Positions 25,465 to 33,517 of a stretch of 64,000 nt of DNA are shown in pieces. The stretch comes from Streptomyces sp. NBC_01232 (GTDB taxonomy: Bacteria > Actinomycetota > Actinomycetes > Streptomycetales > Streptomycetaceae). Location: positions 558,001 through 622,000 of the forward strand of contig NZ_CP108518.1 in the NCBI RefSeq assembly GCF_035989885.1, given 5' to 3'. Each line of letters begins with the position of its first letter. Within the stretch, counting starts at the first letter, position 1. Under the pieces are notes generated by a model that saw only the letters and a program-made list of their open reading frames with translations, searched no databases and was not told the origin of the DNA. Made by a program: the position numbers and the translations under genes.

Positions 25465-25869
25465 ATGACAGACATACGCCGGACCGTCAGCTCGGGATCG
25501 CCGCTGGAGCCGCGGATCGGCTTCTCCCGCGCGGTGCGGTCGGGTCAGTACGTGGCCGTCGCCGGGACGGCCCCCATCGGGGACGACGGCTGCACGGTCG
25601 GCCCCGGCGACGTCCACGCCCAGACCGTGCGGTGCCTGGACATCGCCGAACGGGCCCTGCGGGAGACCGGGGCTTCCCTGGCGGACGTCCTGCGGACCCG
25701 CATCATGCTCACCGACGTGACGCGGTGGGAGGAGGCCGCGCGGGCGCACGGCGAGCGGTTCGCCTCGGTCCGGCCCGTCACCACCTTCGTGGAGGTGTCG
25801 CGCTTCATCGACCCCGAGTGGCTCGTCGAAGTGGAGATCGACGCGGTGGTCCCCCGCGAGCAGGGCTGA
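25465..25869 (+). CDS. RidA family protein (YjgF/YER057c/UK114)
   Basis: This 134-residue protein is a RidA-like imine/enamine deaminase or a relative. It has GFSRAVRSGQYVAVAGTAP near the start, QTVRCLDIAERALRETGASL in the central helix, and the C-terminal RFIDPEWLVEVEIDAVVP segment with the usual Glu. The Arg that binds the substrate carboxylate (in LADVLRTRIMLTDV) is present. The ATG at 25465 fits the family length. It stands alone. Confidence 0.9.
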   Translation: MTDIRRTVSSGSPLEPRIGFSRAVRSGQYVAVAGTAPIGDDGCTVGPGDVHAQTVRCLDIAERALRETGASLADVLRTRIMLTDVTRWEEAARAHGERFASVRPVTTFVEVSRFIDPEWLVEVEIDAVVPREQG

Positions 25870-25897
25870 GGACCGGGCCGTCGTCCTCGCGCGCCCG

Positions 25898-26737
25898 TCA
25901 CACGGCGGGTGCCGGGCGCTCCCCCAGCAACCGCGCACGGAAGAGGTCGAGGACCGTGTCGAGCGCCTGCCGCGTGGGCTGTCCGGGCTCGTCGATGAGG
26001 TGCTCCGTCAGGACGGAGTGGGGCGCGAGGGCGCTCTGCGGGTTCGCCGCGGCGTCGTCCAGCTCGACGGCTACGAACGCCTCTCCGAGCTCGCGCCGCA
26101 GGTACGCGAACCGGTCACCGGGCACCAGCCGGTCGCCCCGGAAGCGCAGCCCCAGGACCTGGAGCCCGTCGCGCTCGCAGCGTCCGCGGACGACCGCGAG
26201 GTCCTCGGGGCTGATGTCGATGGCGCCCGCGCGGCCGGCGGTGCAGGCGAGCGGGAGCGACGGCTGGGAGAGCACCGGCGCCACGAGACGCTCGTCCGTG
26301 GCCATGGCCAGGGCGAATCCGCCGGTCAGGCACATGCCGACGGCCCCCACCCCGGGGCCTCCACAGCGTTCGTGTTCGGCGGCGGCGAGCGCGCGCAGCC
26401 ACCGTACGACGCGCGAACTGCGCCCTGTCGCCAGCAATGTGAACTCTCGGCTCACGCACACCTGCCACAGCGTCGAGGCCATGTAGCGGCCGGCGCTCGG
26501 CCAGCCGACGGCGGCGGGATCGGGATCCCTGCCCGGATCACCGAAGAGCACCGGGAGAACGGCCGTGCAGCCGGACGCGGCGACGCGCTCGGCGAACTCG
26601 AGGACCTTGGGCGTGATGCCCGGGATCTCCGCCATGATGATCACCGCGGGGCCGGTGCCCCGGCACAGGATCCGGCGTGTGACACCGTCATGGGTGAACG
26701 CGCTCTTCTCGAACCCGCTCAGGTCGTGGTCCGCCAC
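25898..26737 (-). CDS. Dienelactone hydrolase family protein
   Basis: This 279-residue alpha/beta hydrolase has the dienelactone hydrolase nucleophile motif GAVGMCLTGGFAL with Cys136, and the N-terminal PAVIIMAEIPGIT segment with the Glu37 that interacts with that Cys. A His late in the chain (near SVLTEHLID or before) may complete the triad. It should hydrolyse esters or lactones in the cytoplasm. It is divergent from the alkyl sulfatase gene; a 26 bp palindrome lies in the 260 bp between them, so the two may share a regulator. Its substrate need not be a true dienelactone. Confidence 0.9.
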   Translation of the reverse strand: MADHDLSGFEKSAFTHDGVTRRILCRGTGPAVIIMAEIPGITPKVLEFAERVAASGCTAVLPVLFGDPGRDPDPAAVGWPSAGRYMASTLWQVCVSREFTLLATGRSSRVVRWLRALAAAEHERCGGPGVGAVGMCLTGGFALAMATDERLVAPVLSQPSLPLACTAGRAGAIDISPEDLAVVRGRCERDGLQVLGLRFRGDRLVPGDRFAYLRRELGEAFVAVELDDAAANPQSALAPHSVLTEHLIDEPGQPTRQALDTVLDLFRARLLGERPAPAV

Positions 26738-26940
26738 GTGCCCTGCTCCTTCCGACGGCTCTCCTGGACGCCATCAAGTTACCGAGAAGTAGAGCCCTGT
26801 GGTCAAGGGACTTCACGCCCGCGTTTCATCCGGACGGCGGCGTGTGCCGGGCGAGCGGCGCGCGATCGGGTGAGGCTGGGCGGGAGAAGCGGTGCCCGCC
26901 GTCGGCCGCGCCCCGTCGGGTCAGGTCGGATCGGGTCAGG

Positions 26941-26966
26941 CCGGGTCCGGTCCGGACCGGACCCGG
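26941..26966. promoter_or_regulatory. Perfect 26 bp palindrome before the alkyl sulfatase gene
   Basis: The half-site CCGGGTCCGGTCC (26941-26953) is followed without spacer by its exact reverse complement (26954-26966). The site ends 32 bases before the alkyl sulfatase ATG and lies in the divergent region shared with the dienelactone hydrolase gene. Two CGGGTCAGG-like direct repeats precede it. The symmetry suggests an operator for a dimeric regulator, though no such gene is adjacent. Confidence 0.5.
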
Positions 26967-26998
26967 GATCGTCACGTACCGCCCAGGAGGTCCACGCG

Positions 26999-28900
26999 AT
27001 GGAGAACGGCCGCGGACACGACGCCTCCGAAGCGGTCGCCGCCGCCCACCGCGAAGCGCGCGCCGGTGACGCCTTCGCGAACCGCGCCGACTTCGACGAC
27101 GCCACCCGCGGCTTCATCGCCGCCCTGGAGCCCTGCGTCATCAGGTCCGAGGACGGGAGCGTCGTATGGGACGGCGACGCCTACGCCTTCCTGAACGGGG
27201 ACCGCCCCGACACCGTCCATCCCAGCCTGTGGCGCCAGAGCTGCCTCGTCGCCCTCCAGGGCCTGTTCCAGGTCGTGGAAGGCGTGTACCAGGTCCGCGG
27301 GCTGGACCTGTCGAACATGACTCTCGTCGAGGGTGACAGCGGCGTCGTCGTGATCGACCCCCTGATCAGCGAGGAGACGGCGGCCGCCGCCCTCGCCCTC
27401 TACCGCGCCCACCGGGGCGACCGCCCGGTCACGGGCGTCCTGTACACCCACAGCCACGCCGACCACTTCGGCGGCGTCAAGGGGGTCACCTCACGGGCCG
27501 ACGTCGACGCGGGCCGGGTCCCCGTCCTGGCGCCCGCGGGCTTCGTCGAACACGCGGTCGGCGAGAACGTCTACGCCGGCACGGCCATGGCCCGCCGGGC
27601 CGGCTACATGTACGGCGCCGGCCTGCCCAAGGGCCCGCGCGGCCAGGTCGGCGCGGGCCTGGGCCAGACCACCTCCACCGGCCGCGTGACACTGATCCCG
27701 CCGACCGTCGACATCACGCACACCGGCCAGGAGGAGACCGTCGACGGCGTGCGCATGGTCTTCCAGCTCACCCCCGGCACCGAGGCCCCGGCGGAGTTCA
27801 ACCTGCTGCTGCCCGACCACCGGGCACTGTGCATGGCCGAGAACGCCACCCACACCCTCCACAACCTGCTGACCCTGCGCGGCGCGCTCGTCCGCGACCC
27901 GCGCGCCTGGGCCGCGTACCTCACCGAGTCCATCGCGCTCTTCGGCGACAAGTGCGACGTGGTCTTCGCCTCCCACCACTGGCCCACCTGGGGCGGCGAG
28001 CGGGCCATGGCGTACCTGGCGGAGCAGCGCGACCTCTACGCGTACCTGCACGACCAGACCGTGCGCCTGCTCAACCAGGGATACACCGGGACCGAGATCG
28101 CCGAAGTGCTGCGCATGCCGCCGGCGCTGGAGACCGCGTGGCACGCCCGCGGCTACTACGGCTCGGTCAGCCACAACGTCAAGGCCGTCTACCAGCGGTA
28201 CATGGGCTGGTTCGAGGGAAATCCCGCGCTGCTGTGGCAGCACCCGCCGGAGGAATCGGCGCGCCGCTACGTCGAGTTCATGGGCGGTGCGGAAGAGGTC
28301 CTGCGTCGCGCCCGGACCTCGTTCGAGCAGGGCGACTACCGCTGGGTGGCCCAGGTGGTCGACCACGTCGTCTTCGCCGACCCCTCGAACGCGCAGGCCC
28401 GGGAGCTCCAGGCCGATGCCCTGGAGCAGCTCGGCTACGGCGCGGAGAACGGCACCTGGCGCAACTTCTACCTCACGGGCGCCCAGGAACTGCGCGGCGA
28501 GCCGATCGGGACACCGGCCACCGCCGCGTCGCCCGACGTGATCGCCGCCCTCGACCTGGACCAGCTGGTGGACTCCCTCGCCGTGCGCATCGACGGGCCG
28601 CGGGCCTGGCACGCGGACGCCGTCGTACGGTTCGTCCTGCCGGGCCCGGACCCGCTGACGCTGCGCCTCGGCAACGGCGTACTGACCGGCGTCCGTGGGG
28701 ACAATCCCGCGGCCGGCCGCCCGCACGCGGTCCTCGTCCTCGACGAACCGCGTCTGCGGGGGCTGCTGCTCGGCGCCGTGTCCCCGCAGGACCTGCTGCG
28801 GGACGAGGGGGTGGCCCTCGACGGCGACCCCGCGGCGGTCGCCGAACTCTTCGCGTACCTCGACTCCCCCGACCCGGACTTCGCCATCGTCACCCCCTGA
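26999..28900 (+). CDS. Alkyl sulfatase (metallo-beta-lactamase fold, SdsA1-like)
   Basis: This 633-residue enzyme should hydrolyse linear alkyl sulfates such as SDS to alcohol and sulfate. An N-terminal MBL domain carries the zinc motif YTHSHADHFGG (His151 to His156). Further ligands lie in TPGTEAPAEFNLLLPDHRAL and in FASHHWPTWGG. A central alkyl-sulfatase dimerisation domain follows (VYQRYMGWFEGNPALLW), then a C-terminal SCP2-like lipid-binding domain (about 510-633). No signal peptide is visible, so it is likely cytoplasmic. The ATG at 26999 follows GCCCAGGAGG with eight-base spacing. Confidence 0.93.
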   Translation: MENGRGHDASEAVAAAHREARAGDAFANRADFDDATRGFIAALEPCVIRSEDGSVVWDGDAYAFLNGDRPDTVHPSLWRQSCLVALQGLFQVVEGVYQVRGLDLSNMTLVEGDSGVVVIDPLISEETAAAALALYRAHRGDRPVTGVLYTHSHADHFGGVKGVTSRADVDAGRVPVLAPAGFVEHAVGENVYAGTAMARRAGYMYGAGLPKGPRGQVGAGLGQTTSTGRVTLIPPTVDITHTGQEETVDGVRMVFQLTPGTEAPAEFNLLLPDHRALCMAENATHTLHNLLTLRGALVRDPRAWAAYLTESIALFGDKCDVVFASHHWPTWGGERAMAYLAEQRDLYAYLHDQTVRLLNQGYTGTEIAEVLRMPPALETAWHARGYYGSVSHNVKAVYQRYMGWFEGNPALLWQHPPEESARRYVEFMGGAEEVLRRARTSFEQGDYRWVAQVVDHVVFADPSNAQARELQADALEQLGYGAENGTWRNFYLTGAQELRGEPIGTPATAASPDVIAALDLDQLVDSLAVRIDGPRAWHADAVVRFVLPGPDPLTLRLGNGVLTGVRGDNPAAGRPHAVLVLDEPRLRGLLLGAVSPQDLLRDEGVALDGDPAAVAELFAYLDSPDPDFAIVTP

Positions 28901-28943
28901 CGGTGCCTGCCGCCGGTCCTGGAGCAGCCCCTATGCTGCGGAA

Positions 28944-29594
28944 ATGATCAAGCCGATAGAACTCGTGATATTCGACTGCGACGGGGTGCTGGTCGACACC
29001 GAACGCATCGCGGTCCCCCTTCAGGTGGCGCTGGGCGCGGAGCTGGGCTGGCCGCTCACCGAGGACGAGGTCATGGACCGGTTCATCGGCCGGTCCAGTG
29101 CCTCCATCCACGAGGACATCGTGGCCCGGGTCGGCGACGAAACCGCCGGCATCTGGCGCGAGCTCTTCGAGGAGCGCCACCGTGAGGCGGTGGACGCCGG
29201 GTTGTCCGCGGTCGACGGACTGCCCGAGGCTCTCGACGCGATCACCCTGCCGACCTGCGTCGCCTCCAGCGGCTCGCACGACAAGATGCGCCACACCCTC
29301 GGCCGCACCGGCCTCTACGAACGCTTCGCGGGCCGCATCTACAGCGCCGCCGAGGTCCGCCGCGGCAAGCCCGCCCCAGACCTGTTCCTGTACGCGGCGC
29401 AGAAGATGGGCGTCGACCCGGCGGCGTGCGTGGTGATCGAGGACAGCCGTCCCGGGGTCGAGGCGGCCCGCGCCGCGGGCATGCGGTCCTTCGGCTATGC
29501 GGGAGGTCTGACCCCGGCGGGACGGCTCGAAGGCACGGACACCGTCGTCTTCCACGAGATGCGTGAACTGCCCGGTCTCATCGCCGGAGCATGA
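28944..29594 (+). CDS. HAD-superfamily hydrolase (beta-phosphoglucomutase-like)
   Basis: This 216-residue phosphatase shows all HAD motifs: LVIFDCDGVLVDTE with nucleophile D11 and acid/base D13, CVASSG with the Ser of motif II, KPAPDLFLYAA with the Lys of motif III, and VVIEDSRPGVEAARAAGM with the acidic motif IV. The four-helix cap between motifs I and II marks subfamily I (phosphoglycolate or sugar phosphatase, phosphomutase). The ATG at 28944 places the nucleophile at residue 11, as usual. It is 43 bases downstream of the alkyl sulfatase and may be cotranscribed. Confidence 0.9.
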   Translation: MIKPIELVIFDCDGVLVDTERIAVPLQVALGAELGWPLTEDEVMDRFIGRSSASIHEDIVARVGDETAGIWRELFEERHREAVDAGLSAVDGLPEALDAITLPTCVASSGSHDKMRHTLGRTGLYERFAGRIYSAAEVRRGKPAPDLFLYAAQKMGVDPAACVVIEDSRPGVEAARAAGMRSFGYAGGLTPAGRLEGTDTVVFHEMRELPGLIAGA

Positions 29595-30038
29595 GGGCGG
29601 AGCAGGGCAGTGGGCGGAGGTCGCGCCAACGGCCCCCGCCCTGCGCGCGTTCCGGACCGCGGCGCCCGCGCGAGCGGTGACGAATCTTCAGAGATCCGCC
29701 GCAGGAGCAGTATGCGCCGCGGCGGAATTGTTCAGGGCGCCGGGTTCTTCGTGAACGATCCGGTCCTGCCGGACGGCCATGACCTGGCCGGATGCGCCGG
29801 TGAGGGAATTGTTCACGGCCGTCGGGACGGGCGCGGGAATTGTTCGGCGGGGCGGGCATGGGCGGAATGCCGGGCATTTCGGCTCATGAGCAAGGGATGT
29901 TGCGGGGAGCCGTGCTCGGGCATGGTGGTGGAGCACCCGCGGCCTCCGGGCCGCGAGCGGAACCGTAGCGCCAACTACGGGCCCGCGCAGGCGCGATGCA
30001 CTTCCTTCCGGACCGTCGCTATTGAAGGAGTTGTCGTC
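29595..30038. repeat. 443 bp gene-free region with three GGAATTGTTC direct repeats
   Basis: Identical 10-mers GGAATTGTTC start at 29724, 29805 and 29836, in the same orientation. This is a strikingly AT-rich motif for such a genome. The spacings are 81 and 31 bases. The region ends at the small membrane protein start (30039), which has a clear GAAGGAG ribosome site. I see no convincing gene in it. The repeats are candidate operators for that small protein and the HTH-NACHT gene behind it. Confidence 0.55.
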
Positions 30039-30278
30039 ATGGTGATTTCCGTGGCCTCGTTTCCCCGCCCCCACGGGCGTCCTTCCGCGCTCGTGATCAA
30101 GATCGTCGTCATCGTGGTGGTGGCCGTGCTGACGGCCGTTCTGGGCGCGCTCGGGTACTCCCCCGGCACTGCGCTCGCCGTGATCGTCATGGTGACGACG
30201 ACCGCTCTGGAGCTGGGCCGCCGAATCACCGCCGATGGCGGCGAGGACGGCGTCCGGCCCGGCCCGATCGGCCGGTAG
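30039..30278 (+). CDS. Small two-helix membrane protein
   Basis: This 79-residue product has a basic N-terminus, a strongly hydrophobic helix (VIKIVVIVVVAVLTAVLGAL), a turn GYSPG, a second helix (TALAVIVMVTTTALEL) and a polar tail. GAAGGAG lies eight bases before the ATG at 30039. It ends four bases before the GTG of the HTH-NACHT gene, so the two form an operon. Its plan matches the small protein at 13709 that accompanies the other LPRW-type HTH gene in this window. Confidence 0.75.
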   Translation: MVISVASFPRPHGRPSALVIKIVVIVVVAVLTAVLGALGYSPGTALAVIVMVTTTALELGRRITADGGEDGVRPGPIGR

Positions 30279-30282
30279 AGCC

Positions 30283-32475
30283 GTGGGAACGGGGCGGGGG
30301 CGGCCGCAGCGGCCGCTCGACACCACCGTCCCGGCCCTGGCGGAGCTCGCGCAGGAACTGCGCGAGCTCCGTGCCACGGCCGGGCTGAAGCTCGACGACC
30401 TCTACACCCTCACCCACTGGAGCAAGGGCGCGCTCAGCGCGGCCACCACGGGGCGGGACCTCCCGCGCTGGGACCTCGTACGGGCCTGGGTGACGGCCTG
30501 CGATCCCGGTGCCAACCTGGACCTGTGGGAGGCCCGGCACGCCCGCGCCCGCGCGCAGTACGAGCGGTCCCGCCTCGCCCCCGTCCCGGCCGAAGGCGGC
30601 CGTACGGAGCCCCCGCACGCCCCGGACGTGCTGGACGTGCTGGACGTTGTGGACAACCCGGCGGTACCCGCCGCCACTGCCGCGCTCGCCGACCGGGCCG
30701 ACCCGGCCGGACCGGCCGGACCGCGGCCCAGCTCGCTGGAGCGGGACGCCTGGCGGACCCTCGCGCCCGACCGGCGGCCGTGGGGAGTCGCCGCCCACCC
30801 GGCCGCCATCCCGCTGCGCTTCACCACCGTCGGCCCCGACTTCACCGACACCGGATCCGACGCCGCCGACCTCACCGGCCGCTACGACCAGATCGGGGAG
30901 ATCTTCGCCCTCACCGGCCGGCGGCGCCTGCTGATCCTCGGCGACCGGGGCAGCGGCAAGACCCAGCTCGCCCGGCACTTGGGCACCCGGCTGCTGACCG
31001 CGGACGGAGGCGGTGGCGCCGGCGCCGTGCCCGTGCTCGTGTCACTGCGCGGGTGGCGGCCCGGCCACGGCCCGGACAGCCTCCTCGACTGAATCGCCGA
31101 CGCGCTCACCGGCTGCACCGCCGAGGACGTACGGACCCTGCTGGGCCGGCACCGGCTGCTGCCCCTGCTGGACGACTTCGACAGCCTGACCCTGCGTCAG
31201 CGCGGCCGGGCACTGCACACCTTCAACCAGTTGCCGGCGCAGGCGCCGTTCGTCCTCATCAGCGGATGGACGGAGTTCAGCAGGGCGGTGGAGCAGACCG
31301 ACACGGTCATCGCCGCGAGCGCCGGAGTGCGGCTGCTGCCCGTCGGCGCCGCCGACCTCGACGGATGGATCCAGCGCAGCTCCCGTTCCCGTACCAAGCA
31401 GCAGGAGTGGGCGCCGGTCCTGGCGGCGATCGCCGCCCGGCCGGAGCTGCCGGCGGCCACCGTCCTGGCCGATCCGACGCTGGCCGGCGCGGCCAGGCTG
31501 CTCTACACGGACGGCCGCGCGGTTCCGTCCGAGCTGGTGGCCGAGGACGCGACCGTCGAATCCCTGGAGGCGCGGCTGGTCCGGAACCTCTTCGGCTCCT
31601 TCTCGCCGTACCGCAGCCACCGGGACGCGGACGGCGGGCGGCTCTTCCAGGAACAGCACCGCCACCAGGCGCTGCACCTGCTCGCCAGGCGGGAGCTGGA
31701 GGAGGGCGGAGCCGTCGCCGATCTGCGGGTGCTCTACCGCGGGCGCCGTCCCTCCCGGCTCCAGGCGGGCGTCCACGTGGCCCTGCTGGTCCTGCTCATC
31801 TGGCTCTTCCTCGGAATCACGGACGACAGTACCGGCGCGAACGACTTCACCGATTCCTCGACGGCCCCCGACATGTCCGGGTTCCTCCTGAGCATCGTCA
31901 TCGGGAGCAGCTGGTACGTGTACCTGAGACACCGGCTGAACCCCGGGGCGGCCCCGACGGATCCCGTCGGCCGGGTGCGCTTCCGGCTTCTGCAGAGCAT
32001 CCCGGTCGCGGCGGCCTGGATGCTCGTGCTGGCATTCGAAGGCGATTCGGAGCTGGCCCCTCTCGCTCTGGTCCTGGTGTCGTTGCTGCTGGTGTGTGCC
32101 GTGTGGCTTGCGGAACAGGCCTCCAGCCGGCCGGCGCCGCGGTGGTTCCTGAGCGAGCTGGCCCTGCTGCCGGTCCTGTTCTTCACGGTGTCGCTGACAC
32201 CGGGGTTCGATCTTCTCTTGCTGCCCGTGTTCCTGCCGGTGCTGCTGGGTGTCACGGTGACGGGGCACTGGTTGCGCGCGGTCCTGACCTCGCGCTTCGC
32301 CCTGTGGGGCCTCTATCCCGGGGTTCTGCTGGAACTGCTCGCCGAGGCCACCGGCCCGGAGATCCTGCGGGCGGGGCCGGACGGCTGGTCCTTCACCCAC
32401 CCTGCCGTGGCGCGGTGGTACCGCGACGCCCCCGCCGGTCCGGCCGAAGCGGAGGACGATCCTAGGATGGACTGA
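30283..32475 (+). pseudogene. HTH - NACHT NTPase - multi-TM gene split by an in-frame TGA
   Basis: From the GTG at 30283 the frame runs 731 codons, broken only by TGA at codon 270 (31090-31092), where Trp (TGG) is likely. Upstream: an XRE-like HTH (17-75) ending LPRWDLV, a variable linker, and a P-loop ILGDRGSGKTQLA (Walker A 220-227). Downstream in the same frame: Walker B RLLPLLDDFDSL (about 297-300), the rest of a NACHT-type NTPase, and about six hydrophobic helices in the last 230 residues. As read, translation would stop inside the NTPase, separating Walker A from Walker B. It could be a recent pseudogene, a readthrough case or a sequence error. Intact relatives are STAND-type sensors. 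Confidence 0.82.
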
Positions 32476-33245
32476 TGATCGGACGGCCGCCTCCGGCTCC
32501 CACAGCCCTGGTCCTCGACGTCCCCGACGGGCACGGCGTCATCGAGGTGACCGGGGACGAGAGCAGCAGCCTGCTCGTCCTGGCCGGCGACCCGGCGCTG
32601 CTGGAGGCCGGCGACGGCTGCGGGAGCATGGGCCGGCTGGCGGTCCGTGCCGGCCCGGGCGCGTCCGCCATGGCCGAGGTCAAGGCGCTGGCCGAGTGGC
32701 TGACCGCGCCGGACCTCGTGCCCGACCCGCGTACCGGCCGGGCCGAGCCGCCGGATCCGCTGCGACTGCGCCCGCTGCTGTCCCTGCTCTCGCCGGGCCG
32801 GTACGTGATGACGGCCGAGGTGGCTCCGCACCGTCTGCACGTGGTGCACCCCCGTGCCCACCAGGTCGACCACAGGTACGCGGACGAGGATCTCGCGCTG
32901 CTGACCACCGACTTCTGGCCGCCCGGCGACCACGCCGCCGTACGCAGGTACCGCGCGCGCATCCGCACCGGAGGTGTCCGCCCCGCACTGGTCGCGTTGT
33001 TCCCCACCGCAGCGAGCCGGGTGGGCTATCTCCTCGACGGGCACCACAAGCTGGCCGCCTACGAGCAGGCGGGCGTCCCTCCCCTCGTGATCCGGCTGGC
33101 CCCGCAGACACCCCGGCCGTTCCGGTCCGGGGATGTCGGCCGTGCCCGGGCGGCCTTCACCGGCGCGGCCTCCGCGGGCCACGACGATGCGCTGCACCGG
33201 GTCTTCGCCGACATGCGGGAAGAGGCGGCGCAGGGCCCGCGGTGA
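32475..33245 (+). CDS. ParB/Srx-like N-terminal-fold protein, unknown role
   Basis: This 256-residue protein has a ParB-like motif, RVGYLLDGHHKLAAYEQAGV, close to the DGHHRLAA core of ParB/sulfiredoxin-fold proteins. Before it comes RYRARIRTGGVRPALVALFP, similar to the ParB segment that positions the nucleotide. There is no obvious DNA-binding HTH, so it is not a chromosome partition protein. The ATG overlaps the stop of the HTH-NACHT gene (TGATG), so they are translationally coupled. A nuclease, ATPase or CTPase role is possible. Confidence 0.75.
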   Translation: MIGRPPPAPTALVLDVPDGHGVIEVTGDESSSLLVLAGDPALLEAGDGCGSMGRLAVRAGPGASAMAEVKALAEWLTAPDLVPDPRTGRAEPPDPLRLRPLLSLLSPGRYVMTAEVAPHRLHVVHPRAHQVDHRYADEDLALLTTDFWPPGDHAAVRRYRARIRTGGVRPALVALFPTAASRVGYLLDGHHKLAAYEQAGVPPLVIRLAPQTPRPFRSGDVGRARAAFTGAASAGHDDALHRVFADMREEAAQGPR

Positions 33246-33303
33246 GGGCCCGGGAACCGTTGCGGGACCGCTTCGGATGGTTGGCCGAGGGCGGATGCGA
33301 CGT

Positions 33304-33338
33304 ACGGGCCCGCCGCACTTCGGGTGCGGCGGGCCCGT
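33304..33338 (+). terminator. Strong stem-loop terminator
   Basis: Perfect 15 bp arms, ACGGGCCCGCCGCAC (33304-33318) and its complement (33324-33338), enclose a five-base loop TTCGG. It lies 58 bases after the stop of the ParB-like gene and ends that operon. Confidence 0.8.
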
Positions 33339-33353
33339 CTCGTGGCGTCGTCC

Positions 33354-33517
33354 AGGTCCTGTCGTCGAAGGAGCGCCGGTCGGGCCCGTGGTGTCCGGCG
33401 CCGTGCATCGCAAGGCGGAGGGGCGCCCGAGTACTGGACGTACTCGGGCGCCCCGACAACGCGGCGAGGTGCGGTGCCGGGCGCCGCGGGCCAGGCGGGA
33501 CTTCGACGACAGGACCT
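33354..33517. repeat. 164 bp inverted-repeat element, copy 1
   Basis: Perfect 17 bp terminal inverted repeats (33354-33370, 33501-33517) enclose a GC-rich, nearly palindromic interior. That interior includes a 14 bp perfect hairpin around TGGAC (33421-33453). The interior is shared with copy 2 at 53406-53569, which is also exactly 164 bp, but the arms differ between copies. No coding capacity is seen. It sits between two convergent genes, and its right end contributes the TAG stop codon of the IclR-type gene. It resembles a MITE and can also serve as a bidirectional terminator. Confidence 0.8.

Noticed and set aside
26000..26998. 333-codon upstream extension of the alkyl sulfatase frame
   Set aside because: It overlaps the dienelactone hydrolase gene on the other strand and has no family similarity; GCCCAGGAGG marks the start at 26999.
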